Positions 11,087 through 22,150 of a stretch of 64,000 nucleotides of DNA are shown one piece after another; the first letter of the stretch is position 1; each line of letters opens with the position of its first letter. The notes below the pieces were generated by a model, which worked only from the letters and a program-made list of their open reading frames with translations, made no database searches and had not been told where the DNA came from. This DNA comes from Lineus longissimus. Lineage: Eukaryota; Nemertea; Pilidiophora; Heteronemertea; Lineidae. The position numbers and the translations under genes were made by a program. Location of the stretch: positions 12,788,437 through 12,852,436 of the forward strand of contig NC_088313.1 in assembly GCF_910592395.1 (NCBI RefSeq). The letters run 5' to 3'.

Positions 11087-13311
11087 TGAAATGGCCAGGG
11101 CCATTGTGCTCACCTGTTGATATGAAAGGGAGAGTTTGAAAAAGAACTTGTCATTGTTAGGGGTTGATCATGCAATAGTTGTGGGATGGTGTGGTTTGTC
11201 TTGAAAAAGTGGAGTTGGTCAGATTGTTTTCCGCGTGCACATGGTACTAACGTTGGATTAGCTGAATGGGCGAAATTTTCGGGAGAAGCTGAGAGATGTT
11301 TTCTGGCGAATTAAAACAGGTTTACATGTGTCTTAGCTATTCAGTGACTATTGAAAATGAACAGTGCATTTACATTTTGTAAAGTCTGCTGTCATTGGCT
11401 GAAATCTGAGATGAATGGAATGTACCTGTGGAATTGTGCGTGATTACGCTATTTTGAAAGGAGTATTGATCCTCGCCTTGTGATTGGAGAGAAATGTTGA
11501 AAAATATGATACAAGGACAATGAGGGACTGGCGTGAGTAATCCGCCACGTGGCGCTGCAATTGATCATATCAAAACTTTCCATTTCCATCCACTCCATAT
11601 CATATTATTTCTGAGCCCAGAAATGATTGCTTATTTTCGACTGATTTCGGCGACGTTTCCATGTTCCTGCTTTAAATCTATTGAGCTATCAATTTTGAAA
11701 GATAATTTTGCGGAAAATATGCGCGATGCCAGTTATTGGGCACGTTTTGTGTTGTTGAAATCTTGTGCAAAAATGTATGCAATGGTTTCGCGCGATTGAC
11801 CTCATGCGACGCCAACAGACCAGAAAATGATGTCATGACGTCAGAAGGTACGATCGATTGTGGCACCGCCGTTGGCATTTGTCGTTATCACCAGTTCCTT
11901 ATTGAAGCAAGGAATGCACAGTATAGAATATGATGTACTAAGTAACTAGGTAGCAGTTTGTATTCATTTTTGAGATAATACCAGATTCCCCCAAAATGGC
12001 CAAAGGGCTCCAAAGTTGACAATTTTTTTCTTTATAATTTGCAAATCTCTAACCTGGAAATTGTGTTGGGTCCCGAAATTAGATTCAAGAAAAAACAAAC
12101 TTTGAAGAAATCGGCCCAATAATTTTTGCACAGCGACCCAAAAGGGCAGTGTCTGTGACATTTACTTATGAATCCGACTATAGGCCTAACTATTAAAGCA
12201 CTGATGACAGCTGTGCTACACTTTCATCATTATCATCATCTACTCAAGTCAACCAGCTCAGATGACCTTTCTTGGGGCAGTGATCGGTAACGGTGAACAC
12301 CTTTCGACCCAACAGGCAAATGTTTACATTCGTGTCTCCGTGTATCATGGATTCATGTGTATACTAACACCGTTGTTGTGTTGACACACTGACTGACTCC
12401 GACTGTGTACATTTCTACAGCGACGAAAAACGATCACAAAAATGGTTCTTTTTAAGCACTCGTGACATGTTTACAAAAATTAAAGCAAGTGTTTTTAGTA
12501 GAGGTTTACCTAATGAGTAGCGTCTGGGTGATTATAAACCATTAACTTGTGTTTAAAAGCCCACATTGTAACGAAAGGTTCCGGCTTGACGCTAATCTCC
12601 AATGACGGCAGCCGCCATTTTGCCATACTCTCGAAACTTTGGGATCGTCAAATGCAATGGAAATCACATCATTTCTGACACACACTGCTACAATTCATAA
12701 TTTTATTGTTCTTTCAGAGTATTATTACGCCACCCTGATTCGCAAGGCAGCTTGTACCAACTGGCTCTGCATTGACTATCCCCATTCCAAGCCGAAGAAC
12801 AGTGTGACAGGTTTCTCATTTTACCTTCCAATCACAGTCAAAATTTTCTAAAACAACCGGCAATGAGGACAAACTAATAATCTCAAACCAATCACAAGAA
12901 TGTAATCAACACATACGACCTCATCCGAAGAGCGGATGATTAAGTTTTAGCATTGATTCAAGGTGATTTAATTCCTTCTTCGTCTCGCTTCAAATTCATA
13001 AAATGGCTGTCTTCCATACTTGTAGTATGCAGATCCAGAAGTATTAAGGTAGCAGGAAGGGTTGGGCGTTTGTAGTTTCTGAGTCTGAGGGGGTTGATGT
13101 CTGTTGACTGTGCTTTAAGAGAGACTAGGGATGGCGCCAGTCTCTCTTAAAGCACAGTCAACAGGCATTTGGTCTCAGTATTTGGGTAAGTACAGAATCA
13201 AGGCAGCTTAGAGAGCAATGATTGAACGATGCTGTGGACAAGTCCAAGGATACTGCATCAGTCACGATCAACTTCTCATCAGAAAGCGTCACCACCAGCA
13301 TATTCAATGTT
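11087..13311. other. 2.2 kb insert between the direct repeats, no gene
   Basis: I see no coding frame of note. It contains one copy (12005-12150) of a dispersed repeat with TTGGGTCCC...TTAGATT, also at 23283-23410 (inverted) and 23638-23720, and a perfect hairpin at 13101-13164. No inverted or long terminal repeats delimit it apart from the 371 bp direct repeats. Confidence 0.55.
13101..13164. other. Perfect 26 bp hairpin
   Basis: The left arm, 13101-13126, begins CTGTTGACTGTGCTTTAAGA. The right arm, 13139-13164, is its exact reverse complement, with a 12-base loop. It lies inside the 2.2 kb insert, so its conservation cannot be compared with copy B. It may be a MITE remnant or a transcribed hairpin; the sequence alone does not decide. 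Confidence 0.85.
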
Positions 13312-13679
13312 ACGAAAAGGTTCATGAGCAGCATCAACATGGCTGAGACCAGGACCTATCCAGGAACAGCTGTTGGATTTGACCATGAGCCTGTCCTCAA
13401 CCCAATGGCGCTTTTACTATCCTCATAGCAAGCTACAATCCACGCCCGAGTTGTCCCTTTGAGATACTGTATTATGCTAAATGACCTTGAATGACGTGTG
13501 ACAGTGAGAGACTGATATTTCTGCTCCTATGGCGGAATTTTAAATCCGAATTGCTTAAAGGAATTGGCGGCTTTTTATTGCAGTATGTTTGTTCTTCCTC
13601 TGGTTCATTATGAGTAAACTATTTTTCTGACCGAGTTTGATGCGTTTCCAAGTTTTTTTTCAGCTCTTAGATAGTAGAA
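13312..13679 (+). repeat. 371 bp direct repeat, right copy
   Basis: This is the second copy of 10716-11086, with a few substitutions. To its right the sequence (AAACGCGTTATTCG) matches copy B at 63899 onward until the mobile element at 13735 begins. Confidence 0.85.
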
Positions 13680-13734
13680 AAACGCGTTATTCGTTATTTC
13701 TAGTACGCACACGTCTTGGCGCAAAAGACCTTTC

Positions 13735-13836
13735 TACGAAAGCCGAGAAGGATCATCCGAGATCTGAAATCTGAAATCCGACATCCGAGATCTGAAATCC
13801 GAAATCCGAGATCCGATATCTGAATTATCCAATCAG
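13735..13836 (+). mobile_element. Element end built of 7 bp units (CGAAATC type), left copy
   Basis: The sequence begins TACGAAAGCCGAGAAGGATC and continues with about ten 7 bp units such as CGAGATC, TGAAATC and CGATATC, then ATCCAATCAG. The reverse complement occurs at 24408-24488. Copy B diverges from copy A exactly where this begins, which marks an insertion boundary. It may be the terminal region of a transposon whose other end is the inverted copy; no matching target duplication was found. Confidence 0.65.
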
Positions 13837-13870
13837 ATGGCGTTTCATAAATCGGTTGATGAAGTAACCA

Positions 13871-14122
13871 ATGGGAGGCCGTGTCTCGTCGGCAGCATGG
13901 TTTAATGTAAATGGCCAACACGTGTTGCTCGTGATCATTGCAACATCTGTGCTACATAACATCTGTGAAAACCACGGCCTCCCTGTCCCAAACGACCCAC
14001 CAGCCAATGTGGATAATCCCGATGATGACGTCAACAATAGACCAATCCTCGATGTCGATGTCGAAGAAAGAGGTGTTGAAGAAAGGGCACGCTTGATAGA
14101 TCAGCATTTCAGGAATATGTAG
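13871..14122 (+). pseudogene. Harbinger transposase, C-terminal fragment
   Basis: This is an open frame of 83 codons ending at TAG 14120-14122. It contains ATSVLHNICENHG, the conserved C-terminal helix of HARBI1/PIF transposases, followed by an acidic linker and a final RLIDQHF helix. The DDE catalytic region is absent: the frame begins just inside the neighbouring 7 bp-unit element, so it is truncated at its 5' side. Confidence 0.75.
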
Positions 14123-14545
14123 TATGTATTTAAAACAGAACTTTATTTCCAATTAACCCAAACATTTTAATTGATGTGTACAACCAAAATGGTGGTACAT
14201 GTAACAAGAGACGTTTTCAACATCATGTTACAATCAACAACGATAAACAGTAAGGTTGTAGAGCATATGATTACTGGCGAGACTGCCAAACTACAATTCC
14301 AACGATCTTCTTTCATCAACAAATAAACATCATGTTTGTACAGAACAATGTATTGTGATCAAGGTATAAATTCATACCAACAACCAACACGATTTTGATG
14401 AAAGCACAATCTTATCAGTTATTCCTTACTTCACTATCTATCTAACAAACAATGTAGCAGTTATACAGCAACAACATCACTTTAAAATTGCGTGATATAT
14501 GTAGGTCACTTTCCTTTGGCCATTTTTTCAAGTACAGAGAATCAA

Positions 14546-15997
14546 TTAGTTCAACGGCATGTGAAAGCTTCTTATCTGAGCTGCGAGAGACAAACCAGTT
14601 GAAGACGCCTTGGAAGAGCCAGCAGTGGGACGACAGCTCTTGGGTTGTCGGGCAGGACTTGGCGGCGGTGAAGGGGATCGGGTGTCATCTTCTGAGCTGC
14701 TATCGTTCGGGCGCGTGACGGTTGCTGTAACCTTACGAATTCTCTGGAAAATACATTTGATAGACTTAAATGCAAAAAGCCATCAAACATGAGTTAGGTC
14801 TTAGTATGTCTTTAGTTGTTATTTACTTCCTTCTCATATAGAAGGCCAGTACTGAAACGGGCACGTCAGGAGATACGTTTTCTTTCCTAATAACGACACA
14901 AGCAAGTGAGAAAAAGCATTGCACAGATCGTTGTGCAGCCACCTGGAAAGTTGCGATCTTCCCTTATCACTGCTTATGCCTCCAGTAATCAAAAACCTAT
15001 TTACCTCGGGTGATTTCCGCAATTCAACGGTATGGAATGTATGCAATGACTTCTTTGCTGCGACAGACAAACCAGTTGAAGACGACTTGGAAGAGCCAGC
15101 AGTGGGACGACAGCTCTTGGGTTGTCGGACAGGACTTGGCGGCGGAGAAGGCGAATGGATGTAATCTTCTGAGCTGCTATCGTTCGGGCGCGTGACGGTT
15201 GCTGTAACCTTACGAATTCTCTGGAAAATACATTTGATAGAATTAAGTATTGAATGCTATGTAAGGATGAAATATCTCGTCAAGAGCCAAGCGCCTAAGA
15301 TGGCACTTTTGAATCTGTAGACAAATCGGGCGAAATGTAATGCAGGAAACTGGAGCGCCCGCAGACGACCAACCTACCTTCGATTTCTGAAGTGAGAGTG
15401 ACGCATTCTGATCGAAATAAGAAATTTCGTCATCATCGGCTTCTGTGACAGACGGGGAAAACGGGTATTGCTGGTTCATGTCATCTTCAGGTAGGTCCAG
15501 CTCTTCTGTGTCCATACCAGTAGCGATTCCTTGTATCATTTCGACACCGATTAGGCCTACGATCCTTTGCTCGAGTTGCGTCAACTCGGACACATCATCG
15601 CCAAGGGGTTTGTTCCCGGTCCGCTTGGTCAGTACATTGATTTTTGCAGCCTTCTGTTTTGCCTTCGATTTCAGGTCATGCCATTCGGGTGAACTGCTTC
15701 TGTCGTTCTCCGGACGCTTGCCACACTGTTGATCTTAAGGGTTATTTCTTTCCACGTGTCGGACTTCCGCTTCAGCGTAATGACGTCCGAAAACTTGCTG
15801 CTGATCACGGACCACTTCGATTCCACGAGATCAACTAACTTTATAATTTCATTTGGGGAAAAATTCACACCCCGTTTCCTCTTTCCTTCCTCGGGTTGTG
15901 GGACAACGGTCTTCTTTCCTTCCTCGGGTGGTGGGACAATGGTCTTCCTCTTCTTATTGGTTTTCTCCATGATGTTGTCAGGGTGGCGAATATCCAT
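14546..15997 (-). pseudogene. Myb/SANT-like Harbinger partner protein with duplicated exon
   Basis: Exon 1 (15997 to 15378) starts at an ATG (15997, or 15970) and encodes a basic segment with a PPPEEGKK-type repeat, then a Myb/SANT-like trihelix (FSPNEIIKLVDLVESKW ... SDTWKEIT). A one-base frameshift near 15735 separates it from the EWHDLKSKAKQK helix and an acidic tail. It ends at a GTAGGT donor. A second exon begins at 15220 (acceptor TTTTCCAG) with RIRKVTATVTRPNDSSSED, and a duplicate of it begins at 14743 with the same acceptor. In Harbinger elements this protein carries the transposase to DNA. The frameshift indicates a dead copy. Confidence 0.7.
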
Positions 15998-16290
15998 CAA
16001 ATGATGGTAAGCACGTCCAATTACTGTATAAATACTCAATGCCCCTATTACAAACAGTCAATGAGGTGAGCTCAAGTGGATTACGTAACAATTCTATACA
16101 GATCACCTCAAGTGCGTACCTGATAATATTTCCCTACGAAGGGTTTAATAAGTAATACGGTAATAAATCGATGATAATGCTTTGTGAATAAGACGTAGTG
16201 TCTTACTTGGCAGTTACTAAAGTCTTACTACGAGCCACGTAAATCGTTATTAGTAGCAATTTTACGAAGGCTTCATGAATAAGGCCCAGT

Positions 16291-16427
16291 GAGCTTCGCT
16301 TCCGCATCACTCACGATTACTATTATTACGAATTACGAATTCTTTGTCATCCAACACAGTACATGCACGAATATAAAGAATTCGTCTTCGTAATCGTAAT
16401 TCGTGAGTGATGCGGAAACTCACTAGT
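16291..16427. mobile_element. Small fold-back element
   Basis: The left arm carries CTTCCGCATCACTCACGA and the right arm its complement TCGTGAGTGATGCGG, continuing through GAATTC near the centre. Arms are about 48 bp with a loop of about 30. It abuts the presumed Harbinger end at 16288. Confidence 0.7.
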
Positions 16428-16514
16428 AACCCAAGGAGGCCGATTTCAACATTTTACATAATATGAATTTCATTAAGTTCACCCATTAGATCGCTGTATT
16501 GCTATGTTCTAAAT

Positions 16515-16685
16515 GGTATTAGGACAATTACCCCCTGGGCATCTGCCCACCCCCAGAAGATTGCCTGCCCCAGAACAAGTCTAAGGGGCAGTTGTCCTGG
16601 GGGCTATTGTCCAGGGGGTGGGTTGGGGGCAGTTGTCCTGGGGCAATTGTCTGGAGGGCAGTTGTCCAGGGCATATAATGTCCTG
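16515..16685. repeat. G-rich short repeats (GGGGCAGTTGTCC)
   Basis: Units of about 20 bp reading GGGGCAGTTGTCCTGGGG, and their partial inverses, recur about six times. The runs of four to five G on one strand could form quadruplexes. No gene is present. Confidence 0.7.
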
Positions 16686-17407
16686 AATTGTTTTTTATTG
16701 CTTATAATTTGTTTCCAGCATCGAAATACATCTTGCTCAGCTTGAAAAAGAAAATTGCAAGGTTTATAAGAGGTGCTGCAAAATTACAATTACCAAATTT
16801 TCATTTGGCTATTCTGGGCATGGGTATGAAGATTTCTCTATCTTTCGTACACAAACAGCACAGAACAAGCTAGTAAGTTCAAAATCACATATAACTCATT
16901 TTGGTCAAAATATCACTTACTAGCTTTTTCCATTTGACGGTAGAATTGCCATAGAACCGTTGTAAATTTGACTTGAATAAAGATAAACATTCTTAAAAGA
17001 TGATTACTGATTACTTTTATTCGAAACTACAGGATAATGAAAACATAGATACATTGCAATTAAAGATTATTAAAGATATGGGTGCATGTTACCATGGCCT
17101 ACTTACATTGAATCTTAAAGATGCATTTCGTCATTATAGTTGCCAGCATCCCTGTTTTCTGATTACAATTTCCATTTCTGGAGAATTGTTACCCGTGAGA
17201 CCATCTATCTAGCATACAGCAATCCAAATATTACAGACCGATTGAAAACGTCCTGGTGGCAGATGCTTCAAGAGGAATTTACCCAATTGAGTTTAAAATG
17301 TTTTACCTAAAATGGAACTAAAACCGATAAAGGCATAAAAACAATTGTTATCCACTCTGCTAAACAATTACAAAAGCTACGATTTCAAACAACTACATGT
17401 AGTAAAA
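16686..17407. other. AT-rich stretch without a gene
   Basis: Nothing beyond short random frames is seen here. It lies downstream of the kinase pseudogene's broken end, and no missing kinase C-lobe exon was found in it. Confidence 0.5.
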
Positions 17408-18530
17408 TATTAAAGCTGACCTCCATCAACAACAACAACAAAACCGGTGGACGATTTCGCCTCTCCGAGTAAACATTCCGGTGACATGTATGAAGGGGAT
17501 CCAGGTGTGCTTCCGAAGGCTGTAGTTGTCCCAGCAAACAACTTCTTTACAAGACTTACACCGAGGTCGCACAATTTCGTCGTGAAACATCCTCTCTTGA
17601 TAAGAATGTTGCTTGGTTTTATGTCCCGATGCAATGCCACATGAGCTAGGGAGTGCATATAAGCAACCCCTTGCAATACCTGCTTCATGATGTGTGGCTT
17701 GTTGTCTTGCTTGATTGCCATATTTTCTTTCGTGTCGGGATCAAAGATTGCATCTTCCATATTGCTGCCGTCTATTATTCATTTACAAGGTACATCGCCG
17801 TAGGGTCCTTAGCTGTGGCTAGGAACTGAATGATATTAGGATGCCTTAGCTTCGTACTGACCAATATTTCACTCGCGATCATCTTGAGCACTTGTTGCTT
17901 ATTCCGTTTCGGAAGTACAATCTCCTTGATGGCTACAGCTGACCCAGCCCAATGACCAAGATAAACTGTTCCGAAAGTCCCCTTTCCTAGCGGAATTGAC
18001 CGCTCGATATTGAGGTCCTTCACTTCGACTTGTGGCACAGCAAAACTGTCGGAAGGTGCATGGTCGCGGTCCGAGATGTCGGGGATAGTGGGGACAGCAC
18101 ACCTGTCAGCTGATGTACTAGTAGAACTTGAATCATCACGAACGTTAGATGTTGCAGGCGATAAACCGGTATCATGAGTGTTAGGTCCGGGTACAGCAAC
18201 ACTGTTATCTATTGCATGATCAATTTTGATTCCACGCGAAATTTCTGTGTCATTTCCGTCGGTAACTTGACAATGATAAACACCGGGATCCTTTACTATA
18301 AGTAGACAATACTTCTCTCCGCTACGAATCACGACACCATCCTTACACCAATCGAACCTGGTCCTCTCTTTGTCATGGTAACTGGTGACAACACCGATAA
18401 GGAAATCCCGACCGTCGTACCCATAAATTTCATCTGGATGATGAAGGATGAAGCCCGATGTATTCTCGAGACCAGACGGAAATTTGAACGTTGCTTTCTC
18501 ATCCTTTCCTTTGAACTCAACGTCCAAAAA
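17408..18530 (-). pseudogene. Ig-domain protein kinase, truncated and frameshifted
   Basis: Frame 18530-17775 has an Ig-like domain (WCKDG, then GVYHCQVTDG, about residues 50-100), a Ser/Thr-rich linker and a kinase N-lobe: glycine loop GKGTFGTVYLG, the ATP lysine in VAIKEI and helix C. A single-base loss near 17771 shifts the frame. Frame 17760-17410 continues with the catalytic loop HRDIKPSNIL, a DLG magnesium motif and the GSPSYMSPE activation end. The C-lobe after that is missing, and the frame runs into a GTT microsatellite. The upstream side stops exactly where a large palindrome begins (18531) and has no ATG. The kinase resembles TKL or other soluble types, but the family is not assigned. 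Confidence 0.82.
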
Positions 18531-19341
18531 TTATTACCGCAAATAAAGACAAACCAAAGCAAAGACACTTGTGTAGCATATCAAGGACACGTAGATTGAT
18601 ACTCCTGGGCGGTTATTACCGCAAATAAAGACAAACCAAAGCAAAGACACCTGTGTAGCATATCAAGGACACGTAGATTGATACTCCTATGTGTGCCACA
18701 TCAAAGACATCTGGACCATACACCACATCAAAGATAACGATGCGAAGTCAACAGGCGGCGCCACCGTCTTGGGACAAGTAAAAACGATTTCGACAACTAT
18801 AGGTTTTTGTTGATATAAGCGACTATTTTTATTTTTATAAGCATTTTTTTCTCGCAGTGAAATTTTTATTAATTGATTCAACTTCAATAAGTTAAATGAG
18901 AAGAAAAATAAATATCTCGACTTGAAAAAAAAATTTAATGTCAAATTTTTTTTCTTGACTTGAAAAAAAATATCTTGACTAGAAAAAAATCATTTCGACT
19001 AGAAAAAAAATCATTTCGACTTTTTGAAGCAAACGGCTTGCCATAGGAGAGAGGTGGCAAATAACAACAACGTCAACAGGCAGCGTACGGCCGCCAGCAA
19101 TCTACAGTGGCGCCGCCTGTTGACTTCGCATCGTTATCTTTGACGTGGTGTATGGTCCAGATGTCTTTGATGTGGCACACATAGGAGTATCAATCTACGT
19201 GTCCTTGATATGCTACACAAGTGTCTTTGCTTTGGTTTGTCTTTATTTGCGGTAATAACCGCCCAGGAGTATCAATCTACGTGTCCTTGATATGCTACAC
19301 AAGTGTCTTTGCTTTGGTTTGTCTTTATTTGCGGTAATAAC
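18531..19341. mobile_element. 810 bp palindromic element with duplicated arms
   Basis: The left arm 18531-18763 and right arm 19107-19341 are near-perfect reverse complements. Each arm has an internal tandem duplication of about 75 bp (the unit contains ATTACCGCAAATAAAGAC). The 343 bp spacer is AT-rich with repeated TTTCGACTAGAAAAAAA-like units. It has no coding capacity. Confidence 0.85.
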
Positions 19342-21090
19342 CGCCCATAATGCCTCAGGGAACGGCTGCCCTGAAAATGTAAAGATGATCATTTTTGAGA
19401 TTGCTGTTGCTTTTATTTTTGTGTCGCCACCACCGTACCGACGACCGTATGAGCAGATGAGGCACCTACAATAGAACCAAGCACCATGGCATAATGACAC
19501 CTGGCACTGGCACACTGGCACTGGCACTGGCACTGGCCCAAGGATGCATCCCAAAATGGTCTGCATGCAGTCCACTGCAATTCATATGAAGTCAGACTGC
19601 TTGAAGGCAATTTGTTCGTATGTATTAGGCCTAGCCCCATTCACTTCAAACTTGTGTACCATCAAAAAATAAGTTTTCTCCACTAATGATGATTTTACCT
19701 GTTTTCCTCATCAATAGTGTTCATGATGTGTGCTATCATGATATGGGCCTTGCATTGTCTATTGTTTAGTATTATGTAGCCATCCTATGCCTTGACCCAC
19801 TTACTGCATACTGCAGCCTAATGTGGAGGCATGTAGGCATGTAGTTGACATGATCGAATATAAGTTAGTGCAGCAGACAAGACTGACCAGCACTAGGTGT
19901 AGGCTGCAGCCCACTGGCTGTGGTGAGACTGTATTATATATTTTTCTATGTTTTGTTTTTTAAACTATGAATTGATTTAACTTAATGCTGACCATCAGAT
20001 GTACTCTTGAACAAGAGGCCCAAGGGCCTGGCGCTCAGCTGAGTTAATATCATTAATATCTTCCCGGTGTTTAGTTCATTATGCATGAAAATGGCATGCT
20101 CCATGGTATTTGATATCCTTTTGCGTTCACTACGGTACCAATGTTTTTGGTTGACATAATTATGCCACTGTTCATTCCTCAATCCTGACCATAATTCGGG
20201 TGAAATCATCGTATGAAAATATTTACCGAAACATGAAGTTTATGCCATGAATGAGGATACTCATTGTCATAGCCTCGTTTACAAGTACGAAGTATTTTCC
20301 CGCGAATATTCAAAACTGCTTGGCTCCTTGCCAGTTAAATAACATGTGACTATACACAAAATAGAAAACTTTGATGGAAATTGTAAATCATTTTTTTATC
20401 TATCAGGGGAAACAAGCTGATGATGATCAAATAAATCATTCATGAGAAATCGTTTTGTTGCTGAAGCTTGCATGACGAAGTTAATGCTAAACCTTTTCTT
20501 GTGCTCTACTGTGCCACCGTAGTTTTCTATTTAGACCAGCGATGACGTCATTTCTGGTGATTCCCTACGTTGTCCAATGAGCGCTTTTTAAAATGTGCCA
20601 TTTGGTATTGTACAGTATGCAATGTATTTTTTCAGCGCTGCCAGTTGCCGAACAGAATGCCGTAGCTCCCTCAATTTCCAATCAATTTTTATGGGAGTGA
20701 CATTATTGTATTGCTTAGAATGTCTACTTTTTACTCATGAAAGAATCGTAGAACTAAAACTTAATAGGCGAACAGAATCATGCCGATTCTCCACTTCAAA
20801 ATACATCGGCGATGTCATCGCGAACAGAGCATGCACTTCCGATATCGTTTTCACAAAAATGTGGCCAAATTTTCAAGAACTAATTTCTGAAAGTAGTCCC
20901 TAAAGACCTTATGACTACCACTGAAACGAACTAGTGATAATATCGCCTACCAGACTACTTTTTAGGCAGAAAATTGGGTACTTGAGTGTGATTGAGCTCC
21001 AAGATTATTGCACATAGCGTAAATATGGCATGTTTTTTGTAGCAAAATTCGATTTGAGCAACATTGCAATTAAAATATGATTTTTGTGCC
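19342..21090. other. Gene-free stretch with small repeats
   Basis: A GGCACT hexamer microsatellite occupies 19499-19540. A palindromic AGGCCCAAGGGCCT with the adjoining GGCGCTCAGCTGAGT is at 20010-20045; this kind of motif is often dispersed in invertebrate genomes. No supported exon was found on either strand. Confidence 0.5.
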
Positions 21091-22150
21091 TATCTATTCG
21101 ATTTTAATCAACTTTGTTCGATTCTTCCCTCAATCATTTGATTTTTTTGCATATTCATTCGATTTTTTTCAAACATTTATCAACAAAAAATACTGTTCTT
21201 GTTGTATATCAAATCAAAGACTATAAATTCATAATCGAATATAACTTAGAAAAAATCAAAAGGTGAAAGAAATAGATCAAAATCAGATTCAAATATATCG
21301 CATTAACTGGTCAAAAAACGAAGCATTTTCGATTTTAATTACACCAAATCTTTCAATTTAATCAAAGTATATTCAATTTCAGAATCAAATAAGAAGTATA
21401 TACGATTTTGAAATCGAATACTCATTCGATTTAAATCGAATAGGTCATTCGATTTAAAATCGAATAGACCATTCGATTTAAAATTGAATATGTCATTCGA
21501 TTTTTGTAGATTTCTATTCGATTTTGATTGGTCAATCGTAGTCACGTGACAAACTAGCAACCAATTAGAATCGAATGGAATAGGAGCAGAATCGAATAGA
21601 CCATTCGATTTAAAATTGAATATGTCATTCGATTTTTGTAGATTTCTATTCGATTTTGATTGGTCAATCATAGTCACGTGACAAACTAGCAACCAATTAG
21701 AATCGAATGGAATAGGAGCAGAATCGAATGAGACCATTTGATTTAGAAATCGAATACTCATTCGATTTAAATCGAATAGGTCATTCGATTTAAATCAAAT
21801 AGACCATTTGATTTTTAAATCGAATATTGCTTTTCATTTGATATGGAATCGAATGAACATTCATTCTTAAAATCAAATTATCATTCAATTTTTTGTAAGA
21901 ACTATTTGATTATATCGAAATGTACTTTAATCTATATGACGAATTATGCGATTAATATTGAATAGGTGATTTGTAAGAATCGAATGAGATTGTTTGATCT
22001 CGGTCTTGATATTTTAAACTCTTTCCCATACATTTTTGATAAAACAACCTATCATTCGATTCGATTGACAATTTATTTGATTTATTTTTCACTAAAGAAA
22101 CTATTCATTCGATTTCTGACTGAAATATTGAATGAATCAGTGAATCGCAT
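21091..22150. repeat. AT-rich repeat field based on ATTCGATTT
   Basis: The motif ATTCGATTT and its complement AAATCGAAT recur dozens of times. Inside, a unit of about 125 bp containing GGTCAATCGTAGTCACGTGAC is repeated twice in tandem (about 21476-21601 and 21602-21727). Many units pair as short palindromes (TTTAAATCGAA). No coding function is supported. Confidence 0.8.

Larger units (their letters stand above)
13837..16288. mobile_element. Truncated PIF/Harbinger DNA transposon
   Basis: Two genes typical of Harbinger lie convergently: a transposase C-terminus on plus (13871-14122) and a Myb/SANT DNA-binding partner on minus (15997-14546). The right end is placed at 16288 because the reverse complement there reads GGGCCTTATTCATGAAG, which resembles a Harbinger terminal repeat. 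The left end, with most of the transposase, is missing and is replaced by the 7 bp-unit element. Both genes are damaged, so the copy is inactive. Confidence 0.7.

Noticed and set aside
10716-13679. Long terminal repeat retrotransposon
   Set aside because: The repeats lack TG...CA ends and contain LINE endonuclease code; the interior has no gag, protease, polymerase or primer-binding site that I can see.
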